From positions 558,001 to 622,000 of the forward strand of contig NZ_FOFV01000002.1 of NCBI RefSeq assembly GCF_900111005.1: DNA of 64,000 nt. The letters run 5' to 3'. Below the pieces are notes generated by a model. It was given only the letters and a program-made list of their open reading frames with translations, had not been told where the DNA came from and did not search any database. The stretch comes from Lentzea albida. GTDB taxonomy: Bacteria; Actinomycetota; Actinomycetes; Mycobacteriales; Pseudonocardiaceae. Position numbers and translations under genes: made by a program. Of this stretch, positions 54,156 to 63,553 are shown one piece after another. Numbering within the stretch: position 1 is the stretch's first letter; the number at the start of each line of letters is the position of its first letter.

Positions 54156-54184
54156 GAGCGGCGGCCCCGGGGGGACCGCCGCTC
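54156..54184 (-). terminator. hairpin between the two cellulase genes
   Basis: Nine-base arms GAGCGGCGG / CCGCCGCTC (54156-54164, 54176-54184) just downstream of the stop of copy 2, so the two cellulases are probably transcribed separately. Confidence 0.55.
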
Positions 54185-54207
54185 ACGTGACCCGCCGACC
54201 GGAGGGA

Positions 54208-55263
54208 TCAGAAGTCGTCAGCCGTGCGGATGTGGTTGCGCACCCACTTGCCGGCCTCCTTCAGCACACCCTCACCGGCGAAGTTGCTGCCGGAACAAGT
54301 GCCGCTGTTGAACACCGCGCCCGTGCGGTGGTCGTCGGAGAAGTTCCAGTTCGTCCAGGAGATCTTGGCCTCCTTCATGAACGAGATGAACTTGTTCGCC
54401 ATGGTGAAATCGTTGGGACCGTCACCGGAGGCCTCCTGCGAACCGAACTCGGTGACGAAGACCGGCACCTGGCTCGAGACCGTGCGCAACGCGTTGAGGT
54501 ACGAGTCGCGGTGGTCCTTGGCGTAGAAGTGGAACGTGTACATCAGGTTCGAGGCGTTGACCTTGTTGCGGCTGACCTCGTTGATGTCGCGGCCGTCGGA
54601 CAGGCCGAACGTCGACCAGCCGTGCGTGCCGACGAGCACGAGGCTGTCCGGGTCCTCCGCGCGGATCGTCGGGATGACGGCCTCCGCGTAGGACTTCACC
54701 CGCGACCACGTGACGCCGTTCGGCTCGTTGGCGATGTCGTAGATGATGTTCGTCTTGTCCTTGTGCCGCTGCGCGATCTCCTTGAAGAACGTCTTGGCGC
54801 GCGCGGTGTTGTGGTTGGGGTCGCCCGGCGAGAGCTGGTGCCAGTCGACGAGCGCGTACAGGCCGCGCTTCGTGGCCTCCTCGATGTAGCCGTGCACCAT
54901 GTCGGTGAACTTCCGGGGGTTCGACTCGTAGCCGCCCTCCTGGACGTACATCGAGATGCGGAGGATGTCCGCCTTCCAGTCGTTGGCGAGCGCGTCGAGG
55001 GACGCGGTCTTGACGCACTGGGAGTACCACTGGATGCCGTGCGTGCTCATGCCGCGCAGCTGGATCTGCTTGCCGTTCTTGTTGCACAGCTTGACGCCGC
55101 ACACCTTGAGCTGGCCGTTGACCGCCGCGGGCGAGCCCGCGGGCAGCGCGGCGGCGGAGACGTCGCCCGCCGGTGCCGCGGCGACGGAACTGCCCGCCAT
55201 CACACCGGTCAGGGGGAGCACGACTGCCGCGGCGAGCGCCACCACAGACTTCTGCCAGGACAT
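54208..55263 (-). CDS. secreted GH5 cellulase (endoglucanase), copy 2
   Basis: 351 residues, signal peptide MSWQKSVVALAAAVVLPLTG to about residue 30, then a small Ala-rich linker. The same motifs as copy 1 are present (IQLRGMSTHGIQW, YDIANEPNG with the acid/base Glu, VFVTEFGSQ with the nucleophile). The two share long identical runs such as TFFKEIAQRHKDKTNIIYD. An inverted repeat lies about 45 bases upstream of the start and may be its operator. Confidence 0.88.
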   Translation of the reverse strand: MSWQKSVVALAAAVVLPLTGVMAGSSVAAAPAGDVSAAALPAGSPAAVNGQLKVCGVKLCNKNGKQIQLRGMSTHGIQWYSQCVKTASLDALANDWKADILRISMYVQEGGYESNPRKFTDMVHGYIEEATKRGLYALVDWHQLSPGDPNHNTARAKTFFKEIAQRHKDKTNIIYDIANEPNGVTWSRVKSYAEAVIPTIRAEDPDSLVLVGTHGWSTFGLSDGRDINEVSRNKVNASNLMYTFHFYAKDHRDSYLNALRTVSSQVPVFVTEFGSQEASGDGPNDFTMANKFISFMKEAKISWTNWNFSDDHRTGAVFNSGTCSGSNFAGEGVLKEAGKWVRNHIRTADDF

Positions 55264-55303
55264 ACAGCGTCTCCTCTCGGACTTCCGGCGGCGGATTTGG
55301 TTA

Positions 55304-55319
55304 GGTAAGTTTCCTTACC
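55304..55319. promoter_or_regulatory. dyad GGTAAG-TTTC-CTTACC upstream of the cellulase genes
   Basis: Six-base arms with a four-base centre in an AT-rich patch 41 bases before the start of copy 2; likely a sugar-responsive operator, regulator not in the window. No such site is seen before copy 1. Confidence 0.45.
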
Positions 55320-55361
55320 GATTAAAGGTATAGATGACCATAGGTCCGCCCCAAGAGGGAG

Positions 55362-56117
55362 TCAAGCGTCTCGTCGCAGAAGAGTCACAGTTCCGGTACC
55401 CAGAGTCACCAGTACGTACATCGCCAAAACGCCGACCGCCGCCAGGGGTGCGAGCGGCGGGTCCTCGACCACACCGGCCACCTCCCACACCAGGTAGGGC
55501 ACCATCACCGCCGACGCGTCGACGTCCCACGGCTCGGGCAGCATCGGCGTGATGGCGGGCAGACCCCACAGCAGCACGCCCACCACCACGATCGTCACGG
55601 CCGTCGACCTCACCGCGAGCCCCAGCCCGAGCCCGGTCAGACCGGTCACCAGGATCGACAGCACGGCCGCGCCCGCCCACGGCAGCACGTCACCGATGCC
55701 GTCCCACGGCGCGATGGGCGGCGGCCGGTCCCCCATGTTCAGCCGGCTCGTGCCGATGCTCAGCGCCAGTGCGACCGCGCCGAGCACCACCGACGTCACG
55801 GCGACGAGCACCGTTTTGGCCGCCAGCAAGCGCTTCCGGTCCGGCACGGCGATCAGCGCCGTGAGCCTCGGATCGGAGGTCGCGACCAGCGCGCCGAGCG
55901 CCGCGACGAGGAACTGCACGACCGGCGTGATCACCACGCTGGAATCGGCGGAGGCGAACTTGGCCTGTTCGGCGGCGGGCGACGAGTCGTAGTCCTGGAC
56001 GATCAGCCACGACAGCAACGCGCCCGCGGCCACCATCGAGCCGATCGCCGCCACCACGCCCCACGACGCGCGGACGGTCCGGAGCTTCAGCCACTCCGCG
56101 GCGAGCGCGTTCTTCAC
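55362..56117 (-). CDS. ABC-2 type transporter permease
   Basis: 251 residues from GTG 56117, overlapping the ATPase stop (GTGA); GGGAGGGG lies three bases upstream. Six membrane helices begin at RTVRASWGVVAAIGSMVAAGALLSWLI. AAEWLKLRTVRASW is the usual cytoplasmic opening of this family. With the upstream ATPase it forms an ABC-2 exporter, divergent from a two-component system that probably controls it. Confidence 0.82.
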   Translation of the reverse strand: MKNALAAEWLKLRTVRASWGVVAAIGSMVAAGALLSWLIVQDYDSSPAAEQAKFASADSSVVITPVVQFLVAALGALVATSDPRLTALIAVPDRKRLLAAKTVLVAVTSVVLGAVALALSIGTSRLNMGDRPPPIAPWDGIGDVLPWAGAAVLSILVTGLTGLGLGLAVRSTAVTIVVVGVLLWGLPAITPMLPEPWDVDASAVMVPYLVWEVAGVVEDPPLAPLAAVGVLAMYVLVTLGTGTVTLLRRDA

Positions 56118-56815
56118 AGTCCCCTCCCGGAGGTGAGTTCGAGGTAGGCGTCCTCGAGAGAACCGTGCCGCGTCAACGCCTCCATCGGTGTCTCCTTCAC
56201 CAACTGTCCTCTTGCGACGATCACCACGTGGTCGGCGGTCAGCGCCATCTCGCTCATCAGGTGGCTCGAAACGAAGACCGTGCGGCCTTCCTTCGCCAAC
56301 GCGCGCATGAGGTCGCGGATCCACCGCACGCCCTCGGGGTCGAGTCCGTTCACCGGCTCGTCGAACATCAGCACGCCGGGGTCGCCCAGCAGCGCCGCCG
56401 CGACGCCCAGCCGTTGCTTCATGCCGAGCGACAACGCCCTGATCCGTTTGTGCCGCACGCCTCCCAGACCGACCTGCTCCAGCAGTTCGACCGCACGCGC
56501 CCGTCCGATCCCGTTGCTCGCGGCGATCCAGAGCAGGTGGTCGAGCGCCTTGCGGCCGTGGTGCACGGCCGCGGGGTCGAGCAACGCGCCGACGTGCCGC
56601 AACGGCCGGTCGAGGTCCGCGTACCGCCTGCCGCCGACGAGCGCCTCACCGCCGGTGGGCCGGTCCAGGCCGAGGATCATCCTCATCGTCGTGGACTTGC
56701 CGGCGCCGTTCGGGCCGAGGAAGCCCGTCACCAGTCCGGGGTGGACGGTGAACGACAGGTCCCGGACCGCCGTCGTGTCCCCGTATCTCTTCGTCAGGTT
56801 CCGCACCTCGATCAT
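56114..56815 (-). CDS. ABC transporter ATP-binding protein (ABC-2 exporter)
   Basis: 233 residues. Walker A GPNGAGKST, signature LSLGMKQR, Walker B VLMFDEPVNGLDPEG and switch His in VSSHLMSEM are all present. It is of the antibiotic/lantibiotic (BcrA/DrrA-like) export group. It leads a two-gene operon with the permease, and faces the histidine kinase gene across a 111-base divergent promoter region. Confidence 0.87.
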   Translation of the reverse strand: MIEVRNLTKRYGDTTAVRDLSFTVHPGLVTGFLGPNGAGKSTTMRMILGLDRPTGGEALVGGRRYADLDRPLRHVGALLDPAAVHHGRKALDHLLWIAASNGIGRARAVELLEQVGLGGVRHKRIRALSLGMKQRLGVAAALLGDPGVLMFDEPVNGLDPEGVRWIRDLMRALAKEGRTVFVSSHLMSEMALTADHVVIVARGQLVKETPMEALTRHGSLEDAYLELTSGRGL

Positions 56816-56913
56816 GCGGAAGAGAGTCGGCCGCCGCGCCGCGGAAGGGATCGGCCCCTGCTCCGATCCCGGGAATCGGACCGTGGTCCGAGGCGGTTCG
56901 GCCGCACGCTCGT

Positions 56914-56919
56914 TAACGT
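56914..56919 (+). promoter_or_regulatory. -10 box TAACGT for the histidine kinase gene
   Basis: TANNNT hexamer seven bases before GTG 56927, no ribosome site; predicted leaderless. Confidence 0.45.
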
Positions 56920-56926
56920 CGTCGAC

Positions 56927-57994
56927 GTGATCGCACGACTGCACCTCTACCTGGTCGACGTCACCGCCGCGGTGGTGATCGGCGTCCTCGTCGGCTACGC
57001 CATGGTGGAGCACCAGGACAGGTCGTGGTGGCTCGTCGTCCCCGGCACCCTCCTCGTCGCGCTGCCGGTCGCGGTCCGCCGGATCCGGCCCGTGACCGCC
57101 CTGGTGGTCAGCACGGTCGCCACGGCCGCGGTGGTGGTCGGCCAGGTGCTGCCGGCGGAGGCGCTGGGAGCCCCGGTCGGTGCGGTGTGCTTCGCGCTCT
57201 ACACCGTGGCCGTGGACCGCTCGCGGACGTGGTCGCTCGCCGCCCTCGCGTTCGCCGTGGTCGTGATCGCGGGTGTCTCCGGCGGTGAACCCGAGAACGT
57301 GCTCGTCGTCCTCGCCGCGATGAGCGCCGTCTGGGTCATCGGGTACACGACCCGGATGCGACGCTCCTACTTCGAACGGGAGAGGGTGCGGCAGGGCGAG
57401 CAGGCCCTCTCCGACGAACGCCTGCGCATCGCGCGCGAACTGCACGACGTGGTGGCGCACAACCTGTCGCTGATCGCCGTGCAGGCGGGCAACGCCGCAC
57501 ACGTGCGCTCACCCGAACACGCCTACGAGGCGTTGCAGGTCATCTCGGACACGAGCCGTGCGGCCCTCACGGAGATGCGAGGGCTCCTGGGCGTGCTGCG
57601 CTCCGACGCCGACCTCGCCCCCTCCCCCGGCCTCGGCGGGCTCGCCGATCTGGCCGACCGCGCGTCGCTGGCGGGCGTGCGCGTGGCGCTGGAGGTCCGC
57701 GGCGACACCGCCGTGCCGGAGGGGATCGGGCTCTCCGCGTACCGGATCGTGCAGGAGGCGCTGACGAACGTCGTGAAGCACGCCGCCCCCGCGTCGTGCA
57801 CGGTCCTGGTGGACGTGGCGCCGGAGGCCGTCCGCGTCGAGGTGGCGGACGACGGACCCGGGGTGAGGGAGCTGGGAGTGGGACACGGGTTGATCGGCAT
57901 GCGCGAACGCGTGGCGGTGTACGGCGGCACGTTCAGCGCCGGCCCCGGTGACGGCGGCGGTTTCCGGGTGGTCGCGGAGCTGCCGGTCCGATGA
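56927..57994 (+). CDS. sensor histidine kinase (HisKA_3 / NarL-type)
   Basis: 355 residues from GTG 56927. Four to five membrane helices (about residues 5-135) are followed by the HisKA_3 dimerisation box with the phosphorylated His in ARELHDVVAHNLSLIAVQ and the HATPase with EALTNVVKHA (N box), VADDGPG (G1) and GHGLIGMRERV (G2). There is no large extracellular sensor loop, so it probably senses membrane or cell-envelope state (DesK-like). It overlaps its response regulator by four bases. Confidence 0.88.
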   Translation: MIARLHLYLVDVTAAVVIGVLVGYAMVEHQDRSWWLVVPGTLLVALPVAVRRIRPVTALVVSTVATAAVVVGQVLPAEALGAPVGAVCFALYTVAVDRSRTWSLAALAFAVVVIAGVSGGEPENVLVVLAAMSAVWVIGYTTRMRRSYFERERVRQGEQALSDERLRIARELHDVVAHNLSLIAVQAGNAAHVRSPEHAYEALQVISDTSRAALTEMRGLLGVLRSDADLAPSPGLGGLADLADRASLAGVRVALEVRGDTAVPEGIGLSAYRIVQEALTNVVKHAAPASCTVLVDVAPEAVRVEVADDGPGVRELGVGHGLIGMRERVAVYGGTFSAGPGDGGGFRVVAELPVR

Positions 57995-58620
57995 CGGGTG
58001 TGCTGATCGTCGACGACCAGGCGTTGCTGCGCGCCAGCTTCCGGCTGCTGGTCGACCACGAACCGGACCTGACCGTCGTGGGAGAGGCCGGCACGGGCGC
58101 GGAGGCCGTGGCGCTGGCTTCCTCCCTGAGGCCCGACGTCGTGCTGATGGACATCCGCATGCCGGAGATGGACGGCATCGAGGCCACGCGGCTGCTGGAC
58201 GGGCCGCGCGTGCTCGTGCTGACCACGTTCGACCTCGACGAGTACGTCTTCGGCGCGTTGCGGGCCGGAGCGTCGGGCTTCCTGCTGAAGGACACGCCGC
58301 CCGCCGACCTGCTGGCCGCGATCCGCGTGGTGGCGTCCGGCGAGTCGCTGCTGTCGCCGACGGTCACGCGCCGCCTGATCGCCGAGTTCGTCCGGCGGCC
58401 CGCCCCGCCCGCGGTGCGCGGGCTGGACCGCCTGACCGAACGGGAGAAGGAGGTCCTGCTGCTGATCGCGCGCGGCCTGTCCAACGCGGAGATCATGGCC
58501 GAGCTGCACGTCAGCACCGGCACGGTGAAGACGCACATCGGGAACCTGCTGGCGAAGCTGCACGCGCGGGACCGGGCACAGCTCGTGATCGCGGCCTACG
58601 AGTCGGGACTGGTCCGCTAG
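57991..58620 (+). CDS. LuxR/NarL family response regulator
   Basis: 209 residues. The receiver domain has the phospho-acceptor Asp in VLMDIRMPEMDG and Lys in LLKDTPP; the C-terminal LuxR HTH is LTEREKEVLLLIARGLSNAEIMAELHVSTGTVKTHIGNLLAKL (residues 147-190, landmarks). It pairs with the upstream kinase; the divergent ABC-2 exporter is the likely target. The stop overlaps the convergent gene by four bases. Confidence 0.9.
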   Translation: MTGVLIVDDQALLRASFRLLVDHEPDLTVVGEAGTGAEAVALASSLRPDVVLMDIRMPEMDGIEATRLLDGPRVLVLTTFDLDEYVFGALRAGASGFLLKDTPPADLLAAIRVVASGESLLSPTVTRRLIAEFVRRPAPPAVRGLDRLTEREKEVLLLIARGLSNAEIMAELHVSTGTVKTHIGNLLAKLHARDRAQLVIAAYESGLVR

Positions 58621-59141
58621 ATCTCGGCGTCGCGCAGGAGGCGGCCGTTCGCGTCGTAGGCCCGGATCCGCACGGAGCTGATCTTCTCCGGCACGAAGCA
58701 GGCGAAGACCTCCCCGTGCAACTCGGCTTCGACCACCTCGCCGCTCGGCAGCACGAGCTCGAGAACCGCGACCTCGGGAGCGACCCGTCCGACCTCGAGG
58801 CTGCCGCCCTCCCAGACCAGGCCCGTGCGACCGGCGACGTACTCGGCACCGGGCGCGCCGGCCTTGCCCTTCGACACGACGAACCCGTTGCCGTGGACGC
58901 TGCAGACGATCATCTCGTCGGGGGTGACGCCCGCCTCCACGACGCTGTCCCGCACCCGCCGCAGCATCCCGACCACGTATCCGGGCGGCCGCTCGCAGCT
59001 GCGGTCCGCCATGACCCGCATCGACTCGACCGACAGCGGTACCGGTGTTCCCGCGACGACGACCGGGTCCGCCACGTCGCGGGCGTAGGCCAGCGCGGTG
59101 ACGACCCCCAGCGCTCCCAGCACGTGCCAGACACCCCTCAT
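58617..59141 (-). CDS. hypothetical exported or membrane-anchored protein
   Basis: 174 residues. A short N-terminal hydrophobic stretch (GVWHVLGALGVVTALAYA) could be a signal peptide or anchor. The rest is a soluble domain with three cysteines and beta-rich character (VVAGTPVPLSVESM, VAVLELVLPSGEVVEAELHGEVFACFVP). I do not recognise it. It is downstream of mpa, separated by a strong hairpin. Confidence 0.6.
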   Translation of the reverse strand: MRGVWHVLGALGVVTALAYARDVADPVVVAGTPVPLSVESMRVMADRSCERPPGYVVGMLRRVRDSVVEAGVTPDEMIVCSVHGNGFVVSKGKAGAPGAEYVAGRTGLVWEGGSLEVGRVAPEVAVLELVLPSGEVVEAELHGEVFACFVPEKISSVRIRAYDANGRLLRDAEI

Positions 59142-59171
59142 GCCCTTACCCCCGAGCAGGAGTCCAGAACG

Positions 59172-59212
59172 CCGAACCGCCCCGGCCGTGGGAAACGACC
59201 GGGGCGGTTCGG
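59172..59212 (-). terminator. hairpin terminator of mpa/arc
   Basis: Perfect 14-base arms (59172-59185, 59199-59212), loop of 13, 13 bases past the mpa stop. Confidence 0.65.
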
Positions 59213-59224
59213 TTTCGAGCTGTA

Positions 59225-61021
59225 CTACAGGTACGTGCCGGTGTTCGTGGCCGTGTCGATCGCGCGGCCCGTGTCCTGGTTCTTCCCGGTGACGAGCGTG
59301 CGGATGTAGACGATCCGCTCGCCCTTCTTGCCCGAGATGCGAGCCCAGTCGTCGGGGTTCGTCGTGTTCGGCAGGTCCTCGTTCTCGGCGAACTCGTCGA
59401 GGATGGCCGCCTGCAGGTGCCGGACGGAGAGTCCGGGCTGCTTGGTGTCGAGCAGCGACTTGATCGCCGCCTTCTTGGCCCTGTCGACGATGTTCTGGAT
59501 CATGGCGCCGGAGTTGAAGTCCCGGAAGTACAGGACCTCCTTGTCACCGTTGGCGTAGGTGACCTCCAGGAACCGGTTGTCCTCGGACTCCTCGTACATG
59601 CGCTCCACGGTGTGCTGCACCATGCCCTCGATGCAGGCCTTCGGGTCCCCGCCGAACTCGGCGAGGTCGTCGGCGTGCAGCGGGAGGTTCGGAGTCAGGT
59701 ACTTGTTGAAGATGTCCTTCGCGCCCTCGGCGTCGGGCCGCTCGATCTTGATCTTCACGTCGAGCCGGCCCGGGCGGAGGATCGCCGGGTCGATCATGTC
59801 CTCGCGGTTGGAGGCGCCGATGACGATGACGTTCTCCAGGCCCTCGACGCCGTCGATCTCGGCGAGGAGCTGGGGCACGATCGTCGTCTCGACGTCGGAC
59901 GACACACCCGAACCACGGGTGCGGAAGATCGAGTCCATCTCGTCGAAGAACACGATCACGGGGGTGCCGTCGGACGCCTTCTCACGAGCCCGCTGGAAGA
60001 TCAGGCGGATGTGCCGCTCGGTCTCACCGACGAACTTGTTGAGGAGCTCGGGGCCCTTGATGTTGAGGAAGTACGACTTCGCCTGCTTGTCGGTCTCGCC
60101 GCGGATCTCCCGCACCTTCTTGGCCAGCGAGTTCGCCACCGCCTTGGCGATGAGCGTCTTGCCGCAGCCGGGAGGGCCGTAGAGCAGCACGCCCTTGGGC
60201 GGGCGCAGCTCGTACTCGCGGAAGAGGTCGGCGTGCAGGAACGGCAGCTCCACGGCGTCGCGGATCTGCTCGATCTGCCGGGAGAGGCCACCGATGTCGT
60301 TGTAGTCGATGTCCGGGACCTCCTCGAGCACGAGGTCCTCGACCTCGGCCTTGGGGACCCGCTCGTAGGCGAAACCCGCCTTCGAGTCGACCAGCAGCGA
60401 GTCGCCCGGCTTCAGCGGCGAGTCGAGCAGCGGCTGGGCGAGCCAGACCACCCTCTCCTCGTCCGCGTGGCCGACGACCAGCGCACGCGCGATCGTGTCC
60501 TCACCGTCGTCGGTGAGCACCTCCCGCAACGCGCAGACCTCGCCGGAACGCTCGAACCCGCCGGCCTCGACGACCGTCAGCGCCTCGTTGAGGCGCACCG
60601 ACTGGCCGTAGGCGATCTTCTCCGGCTCGACCGCGGGGGACACGGCCACCCGCATCCTGCGACCCGAGGTGAAGACGTCCACGGTCCCGTCGTCGTACCG
60701 CGCCATGAAGACGCCGTACCCGCTGGGCGGTTGCGCCAGCCGGTCGACTTCCTCACGCAGCGCGAGCAACTGGCTTCGTGCTTCGCGGAGGGTGTCTATG
60801 AGCTTCGTGTTTCGCTCGGTCAGCTGGCTGACGCGCTCTGTCGCCTCAGCCAGACGCTGCTCGAGCAACCGCGTGTGCCGCGGGGACTCGGTCAGCTTGC
60901 GACGCAACGACGCGATCTCGTCCTCGAGGAACCTGATCTGCGCTGTCAGCTCAGCAGAATTGTTGCCCTGGTTCAGCTCGCCACCCTCATCGGGTTGGCT
61001 GCCGGGATGACCGTGCTGCAT
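59225..61021 (-). CDS. mpa: proteasome-associated AAA ATPase Mpa/ARC
   Basis: 598 residues; GGGAGGAGG precedes the ATG. Residues 23-95 form the coiled coil that captures Pup; two OB folds follow (about 98-235, with [20 protein letters not shown]); the AAA domain has Walker A GPPGCGKT (282-289), Walker [13 protein letters not shown] and sensor region [20 protein letters not shown]. The chain ends TNTGTYL. The last four residues dock the proteasome alpha ring; M. tuberculosis ends GQYL, so Gln is Thr here. Separate from prc genes by 10 kb, as is usual. Confidence 0.94.
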   Translation of the reverse strand: MQHGHPGSQPDEGGELNQGNNSAELTAQIRFLEDEIASLRRKLTESPRHTRLLEQRLAEATERVSQLTERNTKLIDTLREARSQLLALREEVDRLAQPPSGYGVFMARYDDGTVDVFTSGRRMRVAVSPAVEPEKIAYGQSVRLNEALTVVEAGGFERSGEVCALREVLTDDGEDTIARALVVGHADEERVVWLAQPLLDSPLKPGDSLLVDSKAGFAYERVPKAEVEDLVLEEVPDIDYNDIGGLSRQIEQIRDAVELPFLHADLFREYELRPPKGVLLYGPPGCGKTLIAKAVANSLAKKVREIRGETDKQAKSYFLNIKGPELLNKFVGETERHIRLIFQRAREKASDGTPVIVFFDEMDSIFRTRGSGVSSDVETTIVPQLLAEIDGVEGLENVIVIGASNREDMIDPAILRPGRLDVKIKIERPDAEGAKDIFNKYLTPNLPLHADDLAEFGGDPKACIEGMVQHTVERMYEESEDNRFLEVTYANGDKEVLYFRDFNSGAMIQNIVDRAKKAAIKSLLDTKQPGLSVRHLQAAILDEFAENEDLPNTTNPDDWARISGKKGERIVYIRTLVTGKNQDTGRAIDTATNTGTYL

Positions 61022-61734
61022 GTCGGCACCCTCCTCCCGTGTTCGTACCGATTACGGTACCGGCGATCACCGACAAAATGGGGTACTCACAACATCATCT
61101 TCGCTCGTGTGACGCAACGGGACTGCCTCCAGAAGTGCTCGACTGCTCCATCTCGGTGCCCGGTTCGCCCGTCTACCCGCTACGGTGCGTCCCAGACACC
61201 ACCACCGGCGTTTCGCACCACGACACGCCAGACGACCTGCGACAAGTCCGAGGAGAGGGTCATGGGAGCACCTGTGCGGGCACCCGGCCCCCACGCTCCG
61301 CGACCACCCTCGGGTGATCACGTGCACGCCTGGTGCGGCTCGCGCCCCGGCGACGGGCGGCGATCCGCCGTCGTCCCACCAGGTGGACCAGCGGTTGAGC
61401 CGTTCGGTGGTCACGCACCGCAACTCACTCCGTTCGTGCCCGTCCGAGGCCGTGCCCGAGAGGGCCTCCGGTGCGACCGGAGGGCGTGCGGCCAACCGGG
61501 TGGTTCCCCCGGCGCGACCGGCTCACCACACCGACAGCGCAGTGCATCGCACTCGATTCCCGGTGGAGTTGCCACAATCGTTATCAGACACGGCCTTCAC
61601 ACGCCCGGATCACCACTCAGGGCGTGTGCATAACCACTCGTGCGTGTCGATAGGCACCATTCGCCCGCGAGCCACAGGGCGAAGTACGACAATGTCCAGC
61701 GAAAGATCACCTCATCCGCATCGGGGGAGTTTCG
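61022..61734. other. gene-free region of about 710 bases
   Basis: I see no convincing gene: open frames on both strands lack codon bias and ribosome sites. At its left end is a dyad GTACCG-ATTA-CGGTAC (61045-61060) upstream of mpa. The promoter of the gene at 61735 should lie near its right end, where GGGGGAG precedes the start. A small or species-specific gene cannot be ruled out. Confidence 0.45.
61045..61060. promoter_or_regulatory. dyad GTACCG-ATTA-CGGTAC upstream of mpa
   Basis: Perfect six-base arms with a self-complementary-like centre, 24 bases upstream of the mpa start; it may be an operator or overlap the promoter. Confidence 0.3.
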
Positions 61735-62586
61735 ATGACCTACCCGCCGCAGCAGCCAGGCCCCTACGGGCAGCAGCCGCCGCCCGGCGGGCCGTACGGG
61801 CAGCAGCCGCCGCAGCAGCCGGGTCAGGGCCAGCCGCAGCCCGGCTACGGGCAGCAGCCGCCTCCCGGATACGGCCAGCAGCCCGGTCAGTACGGCCAGC
61901 CGCAGCAGGACCCGTTCGGCCAGCAGGGCCCGCCCAGCGGCGGCTTCCAGCAGCAGGGCCAGTACGGCCAGCAGCCCGGTCAGCACGGTCAGCAGCCGTA
62001 CGGCCAGCCAGGCCCCTACGGGCAGCAGCCCTACGGCCAGCCCGGCGGGTTCGGTGGTCCCCCGCCCCCGAAGAAGAGCAACACCGGCCTGATCATCGGT
62101 GTCGTCGTCGGCGTGCTGGTGCTCGTCGGCGGCGGCATCACGGCCGCGGTCCTGCTCTCCGGGAACAGCTCCAGCAGCTCGTCGACGGAGGCGGGCGGCA
62201 ACTCGAGCAGCTCCGACGAGGCCGCCGAGGTCAAGAAGATCGCGGAGTCGTACTACGCCGCCGGCATCTCGGGTGACACGAGCAAGGCCAAGTCGATGGC
62301 CTGCCAGGAGGTCCTCGACGAGGCCAAGGAGGCGGAGAAGAAGCTGGAGAGCCTCACACCGGAGCAGCGCAAGCAGGCCGAGGAACTCGCCAAGCAGCTC
62401 AAGCCGGTGGTGAAGGTCAAGGACGCGACCGTGTCGGGCGACGAGGCGCTGGTCAAGATCAACATCTCCACGTCCATGGGTGGTCAGAGCTCGAGCGCCG
62501 ACACCGAGGTCAAGTTCAAGAAGATCTCGGGCGACTGGAAGTTCTGCTCGCTCACCAAGGACATCAAGATTCCGACCACCAGGTGA
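61735..62586 (+). CDS. single-pass membrane protein with Pro/Gln-rich tail, copy 1
   Basis: 283 residues; GGGGGAG seven bases before the ATG. Residues 1-112 are PYGQQP-type low complexity; KKSNTG precedes one membrane helix (about 117-141); then a Ser-rich linker and an outward domain of about 115 residues with two cysteines ([17 protein letters not shown]), resembling DUF4878/lumazine-binding-like lipoprotein domains. Function unknown. The next gene is a tandem paralogue. Confidence 0.7.
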   Translation: MTYPPQQPGPYGQQPPPGGPYGQQPPQQPGQGQPQPGYGQQPPPGYGQQPGQYGQPQQDPFGQQGPPSGGFQQQGQYGQQPGQHGQQPYGQPGPYGQQPYGQPGGFGGPPPPKKSNTGLIIGVVVGVLVLVGGGITAAVLLSGNSSSSSSTEAGGNSSSSDEAAEVKKIAESYYAAGISGDTSKAKSMACQEVLDEAKEAEKKLESLTPEQRKQAEELAKQLKPVVKVKDATVSGDEALVKINISTSMGGQSSSADTEVKFKKISGDWKFCSLTKDIKIPTTR

Positions 62587-62629
62587 CCCGTCACCGCCGG
62601 ATCCGTTCATCACCATCGGGGGAAGTTCC

Positions 62630-63499
62630 ATGACCTACCCGCCGCAGCAGCCGGGGCCCCACGGCCAGCAGCCGCCGCAGCAGCCCGGCCACGGCCGGCA
62701 GCCGCAGCCGGGTCCCGGCCAGTACGGCCAGCAGCCGCCTCCCGGGTACGGCCAGCAGCCCGGCCAGTACGGCCAGCCGCAGCAGGACCCGTTCGGGCAG
62801 CAGGGCCCGCCGAGCGGCGGCTTCCAGCAGGCACCGCCCAGCGGTGGGTTCCCCCAGCAGGGCCAGTACGGCCAGCCCGGTCCCTACGGCCAGCAGCCCG
62901 GGTACGGCCAGCCCGGTCCGTACGGCCAGCCCGGCGGGTTCGGCGGTCCCCCGCCCAAGAAGAGCAACACCGGCCTGATCATCGGTGTCGTCGTCGGCGT
63001 GCTGGTGCTCGTCGGCGGTGGCGTCACGGCCGCCGTCCTGCTCTCCGGCGGCGACTCGAACAGCACCACCGCCGCGCCGACGTCCGCGAGTTCGGACTCC
63101 GGCGACTCGGACGGCGGCACGAAGCCGACCGCGCCGTCGTCGAAGAGCTCGTCGAGCGGCGGCGACAGCGCGGCGAAGGACGTCGCGGAGGAGTTCACCG
63201 ACCGGGTCCTGAAGGGCGTCCGCGCGGGCACCAGCGACCCGAACGACATCAAGGACCTGGTGTGCACGGCGGAGTTCCCCAAGCTGAAGGCCCAGACGGC
63301 CGCGGCGAACCCGAGCGTCACCGCCACGGTCTCGGAGGTCAGGACGTCGGGGAGCACCGGCACGTTCCGGCAGAAGCTCACCGGGCTCGCCGATCCGGCC
63401 AACCCCGGCAAGGTCACGTCCGGCAGCATCATCTACAAGCTGTCGAAGGAAGGCAGCAAGTGGACGGTCTGCGGCATCGACAAGATCGAGGCCAACTGA
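62630..63499 (+). CDS. single-pass membrane protein with Pro/Gln-rich tail, copy 2
   Basis: 289 residues, GGGGGAAG upstream of ATG 62630. Same plan as copy 1; the membrane helix and its approach ([20 protein letters not shown]) are the same almost to the base, while the outward domain differs (two cysteines in DLVCTAEF and WTVCGID). The DNA upstream of both starts is also alike (CATCGGGGGA), showing duplication with divergence of the exterior. Function unknown. Confidence 0.7.
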   Translation: MTYPPQQPGPHGQQPPQQPGHGRQPQPGPGQYGQQPPPGYGQQPGQYGQPQQDPFGQQGPPSGGFQQAPPSGGFPQQGQYGQPGPYGQQPGYGQPGPYGQPGGFGGPPPKKSNTGLIIGVVVGVLVLVGGGVTAAVLLSGGDSNSTTAAPTSASSDSGDSDGGTKPTAPSSKSSSSGGDSAAKDVAEEFTDRVLKGVRAGTSDPNDIKDLVCTAEFPKLKAQTAAANPSVTATVSEVRTSGSTGTFRQKLTGLADPANPGKVTSGSIIYKLSKEGSKWTVCGIDKIEAN

Positions 63500-63509
63500 T
63501 CTGACGCGC

Positions 63510-63546
63510 GACGGCCCCGCACCTCCGGTGGAGGTGCGGGGCCGTC
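63510..63546. terminator. bidirectional hairpin terminator
   Basis: Perfect 17-base arms (63510-63526, 63530-63546) with a three-base loop between convergent genes. Confidence 0.75.
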
Positions 63547-63553
63547 GTCGTGC

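Noticed and set aside
61067..61495. Minus-strand frame of 142 codons in the gap upstream of mpa
   Set aside because: No ribosome site, no codon bias, no recognisable fold; composition like spacer.
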